This document shows positions 42,001 through 52,722 of a DNA stretch of 64,000 bases, piece after piece. The notes beneath the pieces were generated by a model that worked only from the letters and a program-made list of their open reading frames with translations, was not told the origin of the DNA and ran no database searches. A program made the position numbers and the translations under genes. This DNA is from Callaeas wilsoni (taxonomy: Eukaryota > Chordata > Aves > Passeriformes > Callaeidae). The stretch is taken from positions 1-64,000 of the forward strand of contig VWPU01002146.1 in the NCBI GenBank assembly GCA_013398955.1, written 5' to 3'. Every line of letters begins with the position of its first letter. Position 1 is the first letter of the stretch.

Positions 42001-42195
42001 TCATGTGCCCTGGGCTGCTCTGCTGATAGGTGTCTTCTTGCACAGTTCCTGGTAGAATTCAGATTCCAAAAACCGCGGGTAGGAGTTGTTCTCCATTAAG
42101 CTGTAAACTCTCTTCTGCGCTGCGCTGAAGCAGGTATGGGTGGCTTCCTGAATGTTCTGTGCGATCATGTTCTTGGTCTGGAAGTCTATGTTTAT
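42001..42195 (-). CDS. RGS2: RGS2 coding exon 5 (terminal)
   Basis: This terminal coding exon begins after the acceptor TATTTCAG and encodes residues 148-211, then TGA at 42003-42001. It contains the last RGS-domain helices, with [11 protein letters not shown] and [19 protein letters not shown]. Asn184 and Glu191, the other two RGS2-specific Gq-selectivity residues, are present. The C-terminal tail [10 protein letters not shown] differs from the human tail. Confidence 0.98.
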   Translation of the reverse strand: MNIDFQTKNMIAQNIQEATHTCFSAAQKRVYSLMENNSYPRFLESEFYQELCKKTPISRAAQGT

Positions 42196-44005
42196 CTGAA
42201 ATACAGAAAGAGCAGCATTACTACTGACAACAGAATTCAAGTGAGTGGAATACACAGTACAACTTCTGAAGAGGTGAAAAAGGCAAGATTCTCTAACTAT
42301 AGGGTCAAATTAATGGAGAATTTTCTTTAAGAAAAGTCTTCTTTTGCACAAAACCAAAACTAATTCAGATGTGTCTTTTGTCAGTTAAAACTGAAATTCT
42401 CTGCAACACCACTTGTGCCATTTTCCAGCTTGGTGAAAAGGCAGTTGAATTCAGATCCAGACATTAACAGTGAGGTTACGTACAACGCAGTTTGACATCT
42501 GTATCTTGAGTTCAAAGACATAAAGGCTGTAAGAACTCATAGAACAGAGCTTTTATGTTTAAGCAGCTTTTCTTTACCTCTTTGGGAGCCTCCTTTTCAA
42601 TGAAGTCATTGTAGATTTTCTTTGCTTTCGATGTCAGCTTTTGGGGTGACTTAGTTTTCTTGAAGTCTTCACAGGCCAACCAGAACTCGATGTTCTCTTC
42701 ACAAAACTCAGACTTCAAAAACGCTCGGAAAGCAGCAAGACCATCTAAGGAAAGAAAAAAAATACTCACCATCAATTAACTATTTCAGGAATCTTGATTT
42801 TACCTGTTGGTCACATCAGTTTCTACCAAAATATTTTGCTGTAGGTCTATTTTTTTCAGCGATCTCATGGCAATAAAAAAAAAAATTCTTATTTTATGTT
42901 TGTAAGCAAGTTAATGCTTTAACAGCTTGGCAGGTTTCACTTTGAGTTTGCCATTTCTTAGGCAAACACAAAAAATGAAACCATTTCTAGTCGATATGTT
43001 TCCTCCTGTGATGCATGAGAAGGCATTAAAAAAACCTGTTTCCCTCTAGATAAGATCTCCTCTGTTAACCTTTACACTGCATTAAATACGACTGCTGGAG
43101 TACGCTGGAATATTCTTTTGATGGAAAGGATGACTCAAGCTCAAAGAGCAAATAGTAGTATTATTTCTTAGTCTTTTTGCTTTGCTAGTGAATGCTGCTG
43201 CTTGTAGAGCTACAGCAAAACCCCAAGATCACTGAACCTGTGTTGCAGAATCCTTCCTACATTACTGGAAAGCCTGTGCTTTGGTTATGCAGTGAGCTCA
43301 GGGTACAAATGCCCTCTTCCCATTTGGCAAAGCCAAGACTTTAACTTTCAAGACCAGAATCAAAGCTCTCTACATGAGAGGTACAATGCTGACACGGAAG
43401 GAAGCACACTCTTACAGACATAAAAGCTCCTCCATCCCTTTGCTCCCGAATGCTACTTTCTAAAGACAAACTTACATTTGTTAGCAAGAAGTTCATCAAA
43501 GGCTTCTGACCACAGTTGGGCTTCTTCAGGGGAAGGTCTGCAGAAAGAGAGGGAGAACATCAGACTACACTGCTCAAGCTTTACTGCTTTTGTAGAACAC
43601 TCGAGTTATTTAAACAAAGTCTCTTTCTCATAACTTACCTGAAGTAGTTGCGGTGCTTCCCTGCTTTCTTAGATTTCCTTTTGTTAAAATTGGAAGAATT
43701 CTGCAAGAAGTAGCTCAGTCTTGTTTTCCAATCTTTAATGCTGGAAGAAAGAAGAGGGAGACGCTCCTTAAAAATGACAGCTCGCAGAGCTTTAGACAGC
43801 AGCGCTTTCCCTGAGGCGGGTCCTGTAGCAGGAGTCACCCAGAGCCCCTGAAGGCAAGGAAAACGTTTCCCCTCCCCGCGGCCGGGGGCACTCACAGCGT
43901 TCTCTTCATCCTGCCTTTGTCGGCCTCCTCCGGCTCGCTGCGGCGGCGGCTGCCCCGCTCCATGCGCCCGCCGTGCCGCACCGCCAGGAGCAGCGCGCTC
44001 TGCAT
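42001..44005 (-). CDS. RGS2: RGS2, regulator of G-protein signaling 2 (complete, 5 exons)
   Basis: The coding exons are 44005-43896, 43740-43639, 43537-43476, 42744-42578 and 42195-42001 (TGA). They total 636 nt, giving 211 residues as in human RGS2. All introns are GT-AG, of about 155, 101, 731 and 382 bp. The protein begins MQSALLLAV and has a basic segment [15 protein letters not shown] at about 39-53, the part of the amphipathic membrane-targeting helix known in RGS2. The RGS domain spans about 83-199, with the block [19 protein letters not shown]. Cys106, Asn184 and Glu191 mark RGS2 among R4-family members and favour Galpha-q/11. From family knowledge, the protein is a GTPase-activating protein that ends Gq signalling at the plasma membrane and also occurs in nucleus and cytosol. 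The start is chosen by alignment with the human MQSA N-terminus; its context is GCG-ATG-C, with a purine at -3. The Met-Gln start known as an N-end-rule degron in mammals is kept. The identification is very secure. Confidence 0.98.
42578..42744 (-). CDS. RGS2: RGS2 coding exon 4
   Basis: This 167-nt exon follows the acceptor TTTCCTTAG and ends at GAG before the donor GTAAAG (42577-42572). It encodes Tyr92 to Glu147, the core of the RGS box, with the Galpha-contacting block [19 protein letters not shown]. Cys106, where most R4-family proteins have serine, is present. The exon ends on a codon boundary. Confidence 0.98.
43476..43537 (-). CDS. RGS2: RGS2 coding exon 3
   Basis: This 62-nt exon is too short to stand out as an open frame. 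It lies between the acceptor TTTCTGCAG and the donor GTAAGT at 43475-43470. It encodes residues 71-91 ([21 protein letters not shown]) and the first base of Tyr92. It opens the RGS domain, including the WSEAFDELL helix. Confidence 0.97.
43639..43740 (-). CDS. RGS2: RGS2 coding exon 2
   Basis: This 102-nt exon follows the acceptor TTCTTCCAG and runs to the donor GTAAGT at 43638-43633. It completes Leu37 and encodes I38 to F70 plus two bases of Arg71. It carries the [15 protein letters not shown] helix segment and a lysine-rich linker ([11 protein letters not shown]). The phases match exons 1 and 3. Confidence 0.97.
43896..44005 (-). CDS. RGS2: RGS2 coding exon 1
   Basis: This exon codes for residues 1-36 plus two bases of Leu37. 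It ends ACG-CT followed by the donor GTGAGT at 43895-43890. It is very GC-rich and arginine-rich ([16 protein letters not shown] at 17-32), much more diverged from mammals than the rest of the protein. Methionines are at 1, 15 and 33. Human RGS2 also has Met5, used as an alternative start, but here residue 5 is Leu. Confidence 0.95.
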
Positions 44006-44180
44006 CGCGATCCTGATCCCTGTCCCGGTGCCAGTCCTGGTCCCGATCCCTGTCCCGGTGCCAGTCCTGGTCCCGATCCCTGTGCCGATCCCAATCCCGG
44101 CCCGCGCCGCGCCCGCTCTTATGGCCCTGTGGGCGGGCGGGGCCGGGCTGGGCCGGGCTGGGCTGGGCTGAGGGCGGCAC
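44006..44180 (-). promoter_or_regulatory. RGS2: RGS2 core promoter and 5' UTR
   Basis: On the minus strand a TATA-like CCATAAGAG lies at 44124-44116. Overlapping GC boxes (plus-strand GGGCGGGCGGGGC, 44131-44143) lie just upstream of it. A start site near 44090 would give a 5' UTR of about 85 nt with no upstream ATG. Farther out are repeats of GGGCTGGGCC type (44138-44170). A CRE-like GACGTAAG sits at about 44273-44266. Promoter placement is inferred from these motifs and from exon 1. Confidence 0.7.
44021..44080 (-). repeat. Perfect 30-bp tandem duplication in RGS2 5' UTR
   Basis: Positions 44021-44050 and 44051-44080 are identical 30-mers, and a degenerate third partial copy follows at 44081-44100. 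On the mRNA strand the unit contains GGGACAGGGATCGGG, so the region has many closely spaced GGG runs. The unit is a multiple of three and the frame upstream of the ATG is open, so copy-number changes would keep the frame. Confidence 0.95.
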
Positions 44181-44285
44181 CGAGCCACCCACGGCTGCCT
44201 GTCCTTCCCAGTGTAGCGAACTGTGCGTCGCATCGCGTCTGTTTTTCCCCTTTATTTTGTTTTTCCTTACGTCCCCCTCGCCGTT

Positions 44286-44298
44286 CCCCCCCCCCCCC
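44286..44298. repeat. C13 homopolymer upstream of RGS2
   Basis: There is a run of 13 C on the plus strand (G13 on the gene strand), about 280 bp upstream of the RGS2 start codon. Such runs are mutable and can form G-quadruplex or i-motif structures. The length may be affected by sequencing error. Confidence 0.9.
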
Positions 44299-44299
44299 G

Positions 44300-45329
44300 C
44301 ATTAGAAATCTTTCGGCGTGTCACACCGCCAAAGGGCTGGCTGTCCTTTCCGTCCGCCAAAAATACACCATGCTTTTCCGGAGGTGTTTGTTTTAAGGTT
44401 ATTCAGATTTTTGAGTGTGGCCAGTACGCGAAAAAGGAAGGACTTAGCCATACTCTTCAAAGCATGAAGTGACTCTAAGTTGGAGCGCACGGTGCCTTTG
44501 GCCCCTCTGCTAAGCCAGGCTGCGGATCCCTTCCACCCGTGTCTGCACAGGATTTACCTCTGTGCAGTGTTGCCACCTACCAGTGAATTGTGTAAATTGC
44601 TCCCAGCACTGCAAGCTGAAGTTGCACCGCCTTACTCGAGCCCTCGGCTTGTTGAAAGGCCATGTGGTCCTTCTCAGCAGTGTCCAGCTGGAGGGTATCA
44701 TGTGCAAAGAATTTGGATTTAGGAACCATACGCGTTTCTCTTTAACCTCTCTCTGCTTCTCTGCTCTTTTCTGTGCATGTGTCTTCCTCTCCACAGGACC
44801 CTGGAGCCCATCTTTCCTGCCACAAAAAGCAATATTCAGAGAGACCGACTCCCAAAACACCAGCTGACTTCAACACAATCATGTAGCATCAATGTCTGAT
44901 CCTTTCAGATAGTCCTTACAACCTCTGCTTGCTGAACACTCACAAGCTGCACAAAAGCATTTTGCTTTAAATGAGGTGCCTGGGGAAAAGGAATGCCATT
45001 TAATTTGTGAGAGCATTTGAACAACTTTTCAGTGCTTCTGGCTGTACTTTGCAGTATATATTGATGATTTGAAAGAAATCAATCCTATAAATGTTACCAA
45101 ATAATTTTAAATGATTTTTGCAACAGGTAGCTCTTAGTCCTGTATACGGTATGTATATTTTCTAAAGGGAAATTATTGTGAGGGTGGTTACCATGGGAGA
45201 GAGTATGGAAAGAGTACGGATCTAAGTGCTATAAAAGCATCAGTTCCAGAAACCTTGTGGGGTGAAGCTGCCAAAGCAAAGAGTGAGGCAGGCAGTGCCT
45301 GGATGATGGATGGGCGTGGGCTGACTGCT
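44300..45329. other. RGS2 upstream flank, non-coding
   Basis: I recognise no gene. The stretch 44731-44796 on the plus strand is strongly pyrimidine-rich and ends CCACAG, resembling a 3' splice site in the direction divergent from RGS2. No supporting coding sequence is visible. Confidence 0.6.
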
Positions 45330-45580
45330 GTCAGGGCTTCCATCGTCACCGGCGTGGAGAGCTGGGGCCAGGCGAGCCGTGAGCCCGCCAAGGCTGCGGG
45401 ACAGCCTGTGACACACGGGAACAGCGGCTGCACGTGCGAGCTGGGCACAGGCTGCGGCACAGGCGGGCTTGGAACAACTCGGGGAAACAGCCCTGGGCCT
45501 GCCCCACGCAGCAGCCTCTGCAAAGGATCAAGTGATCCGCAAAGGAGAACAGCACGTCCCCACCTGCCACCCGACTTGCA
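45330..45580. promoter_or_regulatory. CpG-rich patch 1.3 kb upstream of RGS2
   Basis: By hand I count about 19 CpGs in about 250 bp, in a GC-rich stretch surrounded by AT-rich sequence. It includes CACGTG-type sites (cacgtgcg near 45431). Position and composition suggest a proximal regulatory element. The open frames across it on both strands resemble no known protein. Function is inferred. Confidence 0.4.
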
Positions 45581-48500
45581 GATTTCCCCAGTTTGGATGC
45601 TGGTTTCGAGTTTCTTTCACCTGATTCTCAAAGCTGAAAGGGGGAAAATGTGCCAGCTATTGGGAAGTGGAAAACTTCAGAGGCTAGCGAGCTACAGTAA
45701 GGTTTGGTTAAGCAATTATATTTTGGGAGCTTACCCATAGCACACCAGATATCTTGCAGATGTTTAAAGCCTGACAAAATGTATTCTTGTTGTTCTTAGA
45801 AGAGGCTTGCAAGGGTAGAGCTGGGATATTCCCAGCATCTGCCAAGTTCTAAAGTTGGCAGTAGTCAGCATATGGAAAATTGCAGCACGAATCATGTATT
45901 TATCTGATACTTTCTATTTCAAACTTTTAATTGCTTCTCTCAGAAACACATAAAATGGAAGTGCCAGTTAAGGAAGGCAGTTTATAATGTGTAATATCTT
46001 TCAAGAGTGGAAAAAAACCAGGTAAAAAATTCAGCTGAATGTGGAATTGTGAGGTTAGATAACCTTATAAAAATTATTATTGTAACATTTGGTTGAAAAA
46101 CTATTTAGATTAAAATTGAATTTTGTCGGCTGCATTAGGTATATTTTAGTTTATATATTTATTATACTTTTAAGGCATGGATAGTGCTGTTTTTTCCAGG
46201 AAAAGAGACACTTTACAAAATACTTTCTCACTTCACCATGGGCATGTTTTCTGGCTGAGACACTTACTTTTGCCAGGACATCAATTACACATCTGCATGA
46301 TAAAACGTGTTTTCCGTTTATGTTCAAAGACCAAGAAAAAGCATTTGACCTCCCACAATGTCACCAGTGTGCTGTGCAAGGACCCAGTCAGGACTGGGAT
46401 GGCAGGGAAGAGGCTGCTGGGAGGGGGCAAGCCAGGTTCTTCCCTTGAGAACTTCCCCAGGTGCTGTGGGCATGCAGTGGCCGTGAGTGGCTGCACTGCC
46501 TGCCAGAGTGTTTGGGCTCACTGAGCAGTTTTAAAGGCACTGAACCCAAGCATTACTTCATTTTATCAATTTCTGGTTTTTCGAAGCAAGATGGCAAAAT
46601 GGCTCGAGTTGTTAGCTCACCTTTCCAAAGGGGGGTCTGTTTCACCCCAGTGGTGCCATACATTGACTGGGCAAAGGAGATTTGGCATCTCAGCCCTGTC
46701 CTGCGCTGTGTCTTGCTACAGTATATTGAAAATTTCAGGAGAATTAGGAATTGGAGTTTTAAAGAAAAGCCCTGGATTGCACAGGTTCAGATGTGTTAGC
46801 ACAGCACAATGCATAGCGCTGCTGGAAAGCGAGTGTGTCCAAGATGTGATTCTTTTCCTTGGGAATGAGGCCGAGGGGCTCCAAGCAGTGCCCAGAGCAG
46901 CACTGCAGATCTGCCTGTGGGTGTGCTGACCTCTGCCCTTTGGAAACAGGGAAGCTCTTGGTAGCTGAGGACAAATGCAAACATAATGCTCAAGCTTTTC
47001 CTTTACGTCCTCCTTAAAGCTCTGTCTGTTTCTGTCCCACTAATCTCATTGGCAAGGGGCAAGGCTGAGGGAAGGTGGTGGGAGGAGGGAGCCTGTAGCC
47101 CCAACTTTGCTATTGAAGTCGCTGACAAATTTGCCATTGCCTGCAGCGAAATCTGATGTCAGACATTTAACGGCACAAGTGCTCACCCTGGAGATCACAC
47201 TTCGCTTTCCAGAGCCTTTCTTGAGGATGTTCTGTTCTTTTTCTGCTTATACAGTTCCTACGGGCATCAGGGACGGCTGGATGTACAGGGGACTGTAACA
47301 TAGGCAATAAACAAACCGGGGAGAAGATTAGGATTTTTCCTTCTTGGTTACGTTCTATGTCGCAATAACTATGCTGATCTTTTGAAGTCCCCAGCGAGTT
47401 GTTCTCACTGAATGATGCTTAAATCCATGTCTGCATTTTGGGAAATGCCAACCCTTGTTTCTTTCTTTTACTTGGCTGGTAGGACACAGGAAAAGTGCTC
47501 CAGAGTTTATAGCTGAGTTTCATAAAGCCAAGAGGATAGAATGTGCTCTTGCCTGGTAGTTCAAACCATGCATGGGAATTATTTGACGGATGTCTTATTG
47601 AACCCTCAGCTATGACTAGCTGAAAAATCCTTCAAAAGAAGGAACAAGATGTTGAGCTATGTCTTTTTCTTTTGTAATGCAAATTGCAAATGACACAGGT
47701 GAACTTTCCTGTATTTTTATTGTTCTTGAATGTACAGCTGTACAATCCTGTGCTGTGCTGTGAGATGATTCACGTAAGCATCAGAACAGCAAAGCACAGC
47801 ACATTGTGACCCTCTGTTCTTGCCTCTCTTTCAGGCTGTGTCTTCTCTGAAGTGCAAGGACTGATCTGCATCAGTACAGAGGAGCACAGAGGTGCCCAGC
47901 TATGGGTGCCAGTGAAGGCTTTGCACTGTGTGTGGCTGAATAACAGCAGTTGAGCACGGCTGTGTGGTAGGGCACTATTTTCTGAATGAATATTATGATT
48001 ATGAATATTAAAATTTCAGCTCTTTCTCTTTTTTTTAATAAATGAAGAAGTTCACTCAAACCCTTAGTCTAATACTAATCCCGTTCATTGCATTCTGCCT
48101 TTCTAGTTTCTGTTAGAATTTCAATTGCATGTAGTAGGAGGTGTTGTTTTCTTTGGATTTTTTTTTGGTGGTTGTTTTGTGTTGGTTTTTAAAAAATTTT
48201 TTCTATTGTTTGTTTGCTTGTGTTTTTTTAATCACTTGAAGATTGAAGTCAAGTTGTTGCATTCTCTGATTCTGGCCCTGCAGAATCTGGCCCTGACAGG
48301 CTGTTGTACTTCCCCCAGTATTATTTTCCAGTCATAAAGCTCAAAATGTGCAAATCACTAGAAGCCGTTTCTGGATCTAAATTTAGCACTACTATGGATT
48401 AATACTAACCTGGACCAATTATATGCTCAGTCTTTCTTAAATAAAAAATAAAATATATCTCATTACAAACGGATCTTGTTTCACTTGACGGCAAAATCCT

Positions 48501-51500
48501 CAGAGTAACGTATAAACTAGACAGAGTTCTCTGAGAATTCATCCATCCCAGCCCTTAGCCACCTTGTTTTACATAAACACTGACATTAGTTTATAAAAGT
48601 TCTAAAAATAGAGCTGAAAATTGTCAAGTGGATCAGCTGGGACTGTATGTCGACATACAGGATTGCTGTGGATGTGTACGTTTCTGTTTTAGGGATGCTG
48701 TGAAAAGAATATGAATTTGGGCATTGAGCCTAAATTGTGATTCCCCCTCTGCCCGTGGACATTTGGAAATGTTGCTTTTGAGGGAGATACTGGACAGCAG
48801 CAGGCAGGAATTGGAACAGCAGGTTCCCTGGGAAGCAGAGATGGCTGTCCTGCTCGTGTCAGATCTGCTTTATCCCTTCTGCAAAAAAGCTGAAAGGAGA
48901 CCCGTTACTATAGTCTGCATTCTAAAGGACAGGACATTCTCATATTCCTTGTGCCTTTTGTCAATACAGAAAGAAAACGGCTTAGCAAGAAGCAGGGTAT
49001 TTTTAAAAATGAAGTTTTCTTAGCAGTTAAAAGCTGGGTTACACCATCTCAGGTGGAGAGAGACGATTAATCTTGTTTGAGGTTAGCCAGGTGATGCAGA
49101 ACACTGGCTCCATGTTCTGTTCCAGTTGCAGCCTATTTTGCTCCCCCCTCCCAAAAGACTGTATTTGTTAACCTGGGTGTGCAGAGGGACGTTAAACAAT
49201 CGAATATGTTTGTTAAATCTGGATGTGGGCACCATCTTTATCATATTATCTGCATGTAACACAGTCAGCACACAGCCCTTCTGATGACTATTTAATCCAT
49301 GTTAATGAAAGTCTCTGCAAATGCCCGAATGGTGTTGGTCAGATATTGATTCAGAAAGTCTCTGTGGTGCAGAGAATCGCTTTCTTTCACAGCTCCCACA
49401 GGTGAATACTGTCAGGAGCACAACAGCAAGAAAGCCAAAGATAGGAGTATAGGATATAACCATTTGTGCACCACCTTAAAAGTTCAAATTAAAATAAGCA
49501 TTGAAAATAATCAGTGAAAACAAGTACTTTTTTTGAAATGAGATAAAATTTCTTCCTTATTTTGCGATGGGCAAAAAAGTTTTAAAAAGCCCACTTCTTG
49601 GGACACCCTGATCTCTGTGCTGAGTAGAACTAGGAGGGATTTAATTACACTTTTTTAGTGGAAAACAAAAAGAGTAGCGAAATATCAAATGTTTCAGTAG
49701 AAATTTTTTTGTTTCTTTAAAATTATTTTAGGGTGATATTTTCTTTTTAGCACTTTCAGTGTTGCAGGGTAGGCTTTTTGGTGAAAAGTAGAGAGGTAAT
49801 GAATGTCTTTGAGATGTGGTAAAGGCTGCATGGTAATGGAGAGGAGAGAAAGCACTGTCTGAGCAAATCAGCTTATCAGAGTCAGGAAGGGCAGCCTGAC
49901 ACCCTTTCTAGTAATCATACTGACAAAAACTATTTCAAAATTTGTAAGTTAAACTCTCTGGAGTTAGAAAAGGTTCCTTGTACAGGGTTATTAATCCCAC
50001 AGTGGCATCCTGGACTACTCCCAAAGTGAAGGCTGGGAGAGAAAGGAAGTACAGAGTGAAATTTGTCCTCATCCAAGTGTGGAAATTCCCTCCTGGCTGT
50101 TTGAAGAGTATACTGAGGAGGTCAGACCATAATCTGGGTGCCTTTGGGGCAGTCTGGAAGAGAGATATAGCCAAGTAGCTTGACAGATTAGTCATTCCCT
50201 TAATGAAAAATGTGGCAAAATAATGTCCCAATCCTCCAAGCGCTGCAGGCAGGTACATGGTTCCCCTAGAACATTTTTTTTATCAGTTCAGCATTCAAAC
50301 AGGCCTTCAGAGCAGAGCAATTCATAGCTGACTTTAGGGGATTCATTCCATGTGGAAAATAAGAGATCCAGACCTATAAAAAATATGTGGAGAGAATGAT
50401 AATGTCATTTCTTGTGTCTGAATGAATGTTAGGTAAAATTCCACAGAAATTAGTAAGGGTCTCCTTGCTGATATCGCAGTGCTAGATGTACTCAGAACAG
50501 ATATTGTCACAGCGAACAGCAGAGACAGGTAATTTTGCATTAAAGAAAAATTTTCTCGGCTGTCTGCTGTGTTAGGAAATGTCGGTGCAGGACTGTACAT
50601 TACTACAGGTTGCACTCAGAATTTTGGGAGGCTGCAAATAGCTCATTGACTGTTCTGGAAAACTCCTTTTTAAGGAGACTATAATTAGTGCCACACTGTG
50701 ACACAGCCTCCAGTTAGGAGCTATGATGAGATCTCTACATTAGGTACTTGGTGTTTCTCAAGGATGCTCTTCAAGGATTGCTTGATGCATCATTGAGAAA
50801 TGAGAGCAAGAAACCTGAATTAACAAAAGAATCAACAAAAATTTACCACTTCTTCACTGGCTATAAGTACTAAAATGTACCAAATAGATAATTTAAAGGG
50901 AAAAAAGAAATCTTGCCCATTCTCGAAGGATGGGGCAGTTTAATTCGAGGTGATAGAGTTGAACATGTCTGTTCAGCACTTCTCTCCTGGCAGGTTCATG
51001 TTTTCCAAGATAAACTACTGCAGAGGAGGGGGTGCTCTGTGATGCTGGCTGTGATTTCACCTGCTCCTTCCAGGAAGCTTCTCTTAACTCTTTTAAAAAC
51101 GAAACCAACTGTGTGGCAGTTTGTAAACACACACTTCAAAACAGGATCCTTCAGTACTTTTTCTGATGCGTGTTGCTTTGAGGGGTGACACGTGAGCTGC
51201 AGTTCAAGCTCTGGAACAGTGAACTTATTTCACATTTAACATTAAACTAGTGTTTAGTTGCTATGGATTTTTTATTTTTTAAATCAAGTTGTTTACTTAA
51301 TGTCTTTGTTTTAAGTAAGTTTGTTTTTCTGGTAGTTTTCCAACAAAAACTGTTATTTGAAGACTGGAAAAACGTTCCTGGCAAGTTTATAACTGAGAAA
51401 GAAACCATGGGACAAGAGGGCTCACATCAGCTCTCTGGGATGTGTGTGAACATATTAGGAATCATAGGATGCATAGGTAAATTGCAAGGGGTAATGAAAA

Positions 51501-52722
51501 GGAGAACAAAAATTATGTGGAGGAAATTACCTTCCGCTGTGTCCTATAGCAATATCCACTGAACAGCTAATGCCCATTATATTGATTATCTTCTGCTTGC
51601 TTTGGCTACAGGAGAAGTGAGGACAATTTTTTCCACGTATTATGGAATTATTTCTTCTTTGCAGATGTCTTTTCTTTATTTCAGACAACTACTCCAATCC
51701 ATACACAGTAAGCAGCGGAAAGAGCTTTGGAACTGGGCACAGATTAAACACATGGAAAGCTGCTTGACGCTAGAGGGTATTTTTGCATTGACTGTTTCTC
51801 TGCAAGTAAATGGAGAGTAAAGAAGGACGTGGTGAGGTTCTCTGATGTGCTTTTGGGTTTGCAGCAGGTATTACGCAACTGTCCTGTGTGCATCATGCAG
51901 GCATGGTACTTTGAATAATATTTGCTAAATCTTCTGTCTGCCAGTATTATTTAATTTGCATTTATTAAATTGAAACAAGAGGTTATTTTGTTACAACTCA
52001 AAATGCACTCAAAATGAGCTGCTTTTGTTTTCTTTGCCAGTTTGCATTTACATTTATAATGCATTACTAGCCAGCTCATTTTCTTTTTTCGTTTTAAGTA
52101 CAGCTGAGAAATCAACAGGTTTTTTTTAAACTACATCCCTATTTTTTTTTGTCCCTCGTGGGAGGAAATCTAGTAAGAATGGGTTTTGCTTGCCTGTCTG
52201 CTCGCTTTGCAAGTTTCTCAGTGAAGAATCAACATAGGTTTATAATGTTATTACAGCGAGTCCTTTCTGACCTGGGGAAGGTGGCTCAGGAAGAAACCGG
52301 CACAGTCAGACCTGCAGTGTGTCTGCTGTAGTTTGGGCTGGCCGTCGTGTGGCTGGAGCTGGGTTGCCGTGATGGTTGTAGCGGTGAAAAGCAGTATTTC
52401 TCAGCTGTGGCACACGTGGCGTGTGGCTTTCCTGCTGGATCTGCCTGACACCCAGCTGGCACCTCTGGCAAAGCACCTGTTAGATGGCCAGACCCCCCAG
52501 AGCAAAGCAGCCCTTAGAAGTGGGCAGGTTGTTCCTTGTTCTCCATGAACCTCCCTTTTCCCTGCATGACCGAAAGGCTACGTTGCAAATGCGTATTGAA
52601 GGACATCCGTGGCCAGCAGGGGAAGGGGTTGTGTGGAGGGGTGAGAAAGGAGCATTTGGCACTGTGCATCTATGCTGCCCACTGTTTATCTGCTCCTGCA
52701 GCAGCCCAAGAGCACGTTCTGC
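45581..52722. other. RGS2 upstream intergenic DNA
   Basis: This lies upstream of RGS2, where RGS13 and RGS1 occur farther away in other amniotes. I looked for RGS-box sequence (such as FWLACED) in the open frames and found none. A perfect 18-bp palindrome lies at 48643-48660. Otherwise nothing is supported. Confidence 0.55.
48140..48230. repeat. G/T-rich low-complexity tract
   Basis: T-rich sequence with scattered G and an AAAAAATTTTTT centre near 48190-48202. No gene signal. Confidence 0.85.

Larger units (their letters stand above)
43870..44240. other. CpG island over RGS2 promoter and exon 1
   Basis: This stretch is very GC-rich with many CpGs, in sharp contrast to the AT-rich introns and flanks. 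It spans exon 1, the 5' UTR and the core promoter, as expected for a CpG-island promoter. The boundaries are judged by eye. Confidence 0.85.

Noticed and set aside
44006..44233. In-frame N-terminal extension of RGS2 upstream of the MQSA start
   Set aside because: The frame is open back to an ATG at 44233, but that ATG lies upstream of the TATA-like element and GC boxes. The added sequence is GC-repeat derived, and human RGS2 starts at the MQSA methionine.
43635..44360. 241-codon minus-strand frame covering RGS2 exon 2 and the promoter
   Set aside because: It reads exon 2 through unspliced intron 1 and then promoter DNA. The spliced five-exon model gives the true 211-residue RGS2.
45255..45740. 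161-codon plus-strand open frame
   Set aside because: It overlaps the CpG cluster, has no domain and is matched by open frames on the opposite strand.
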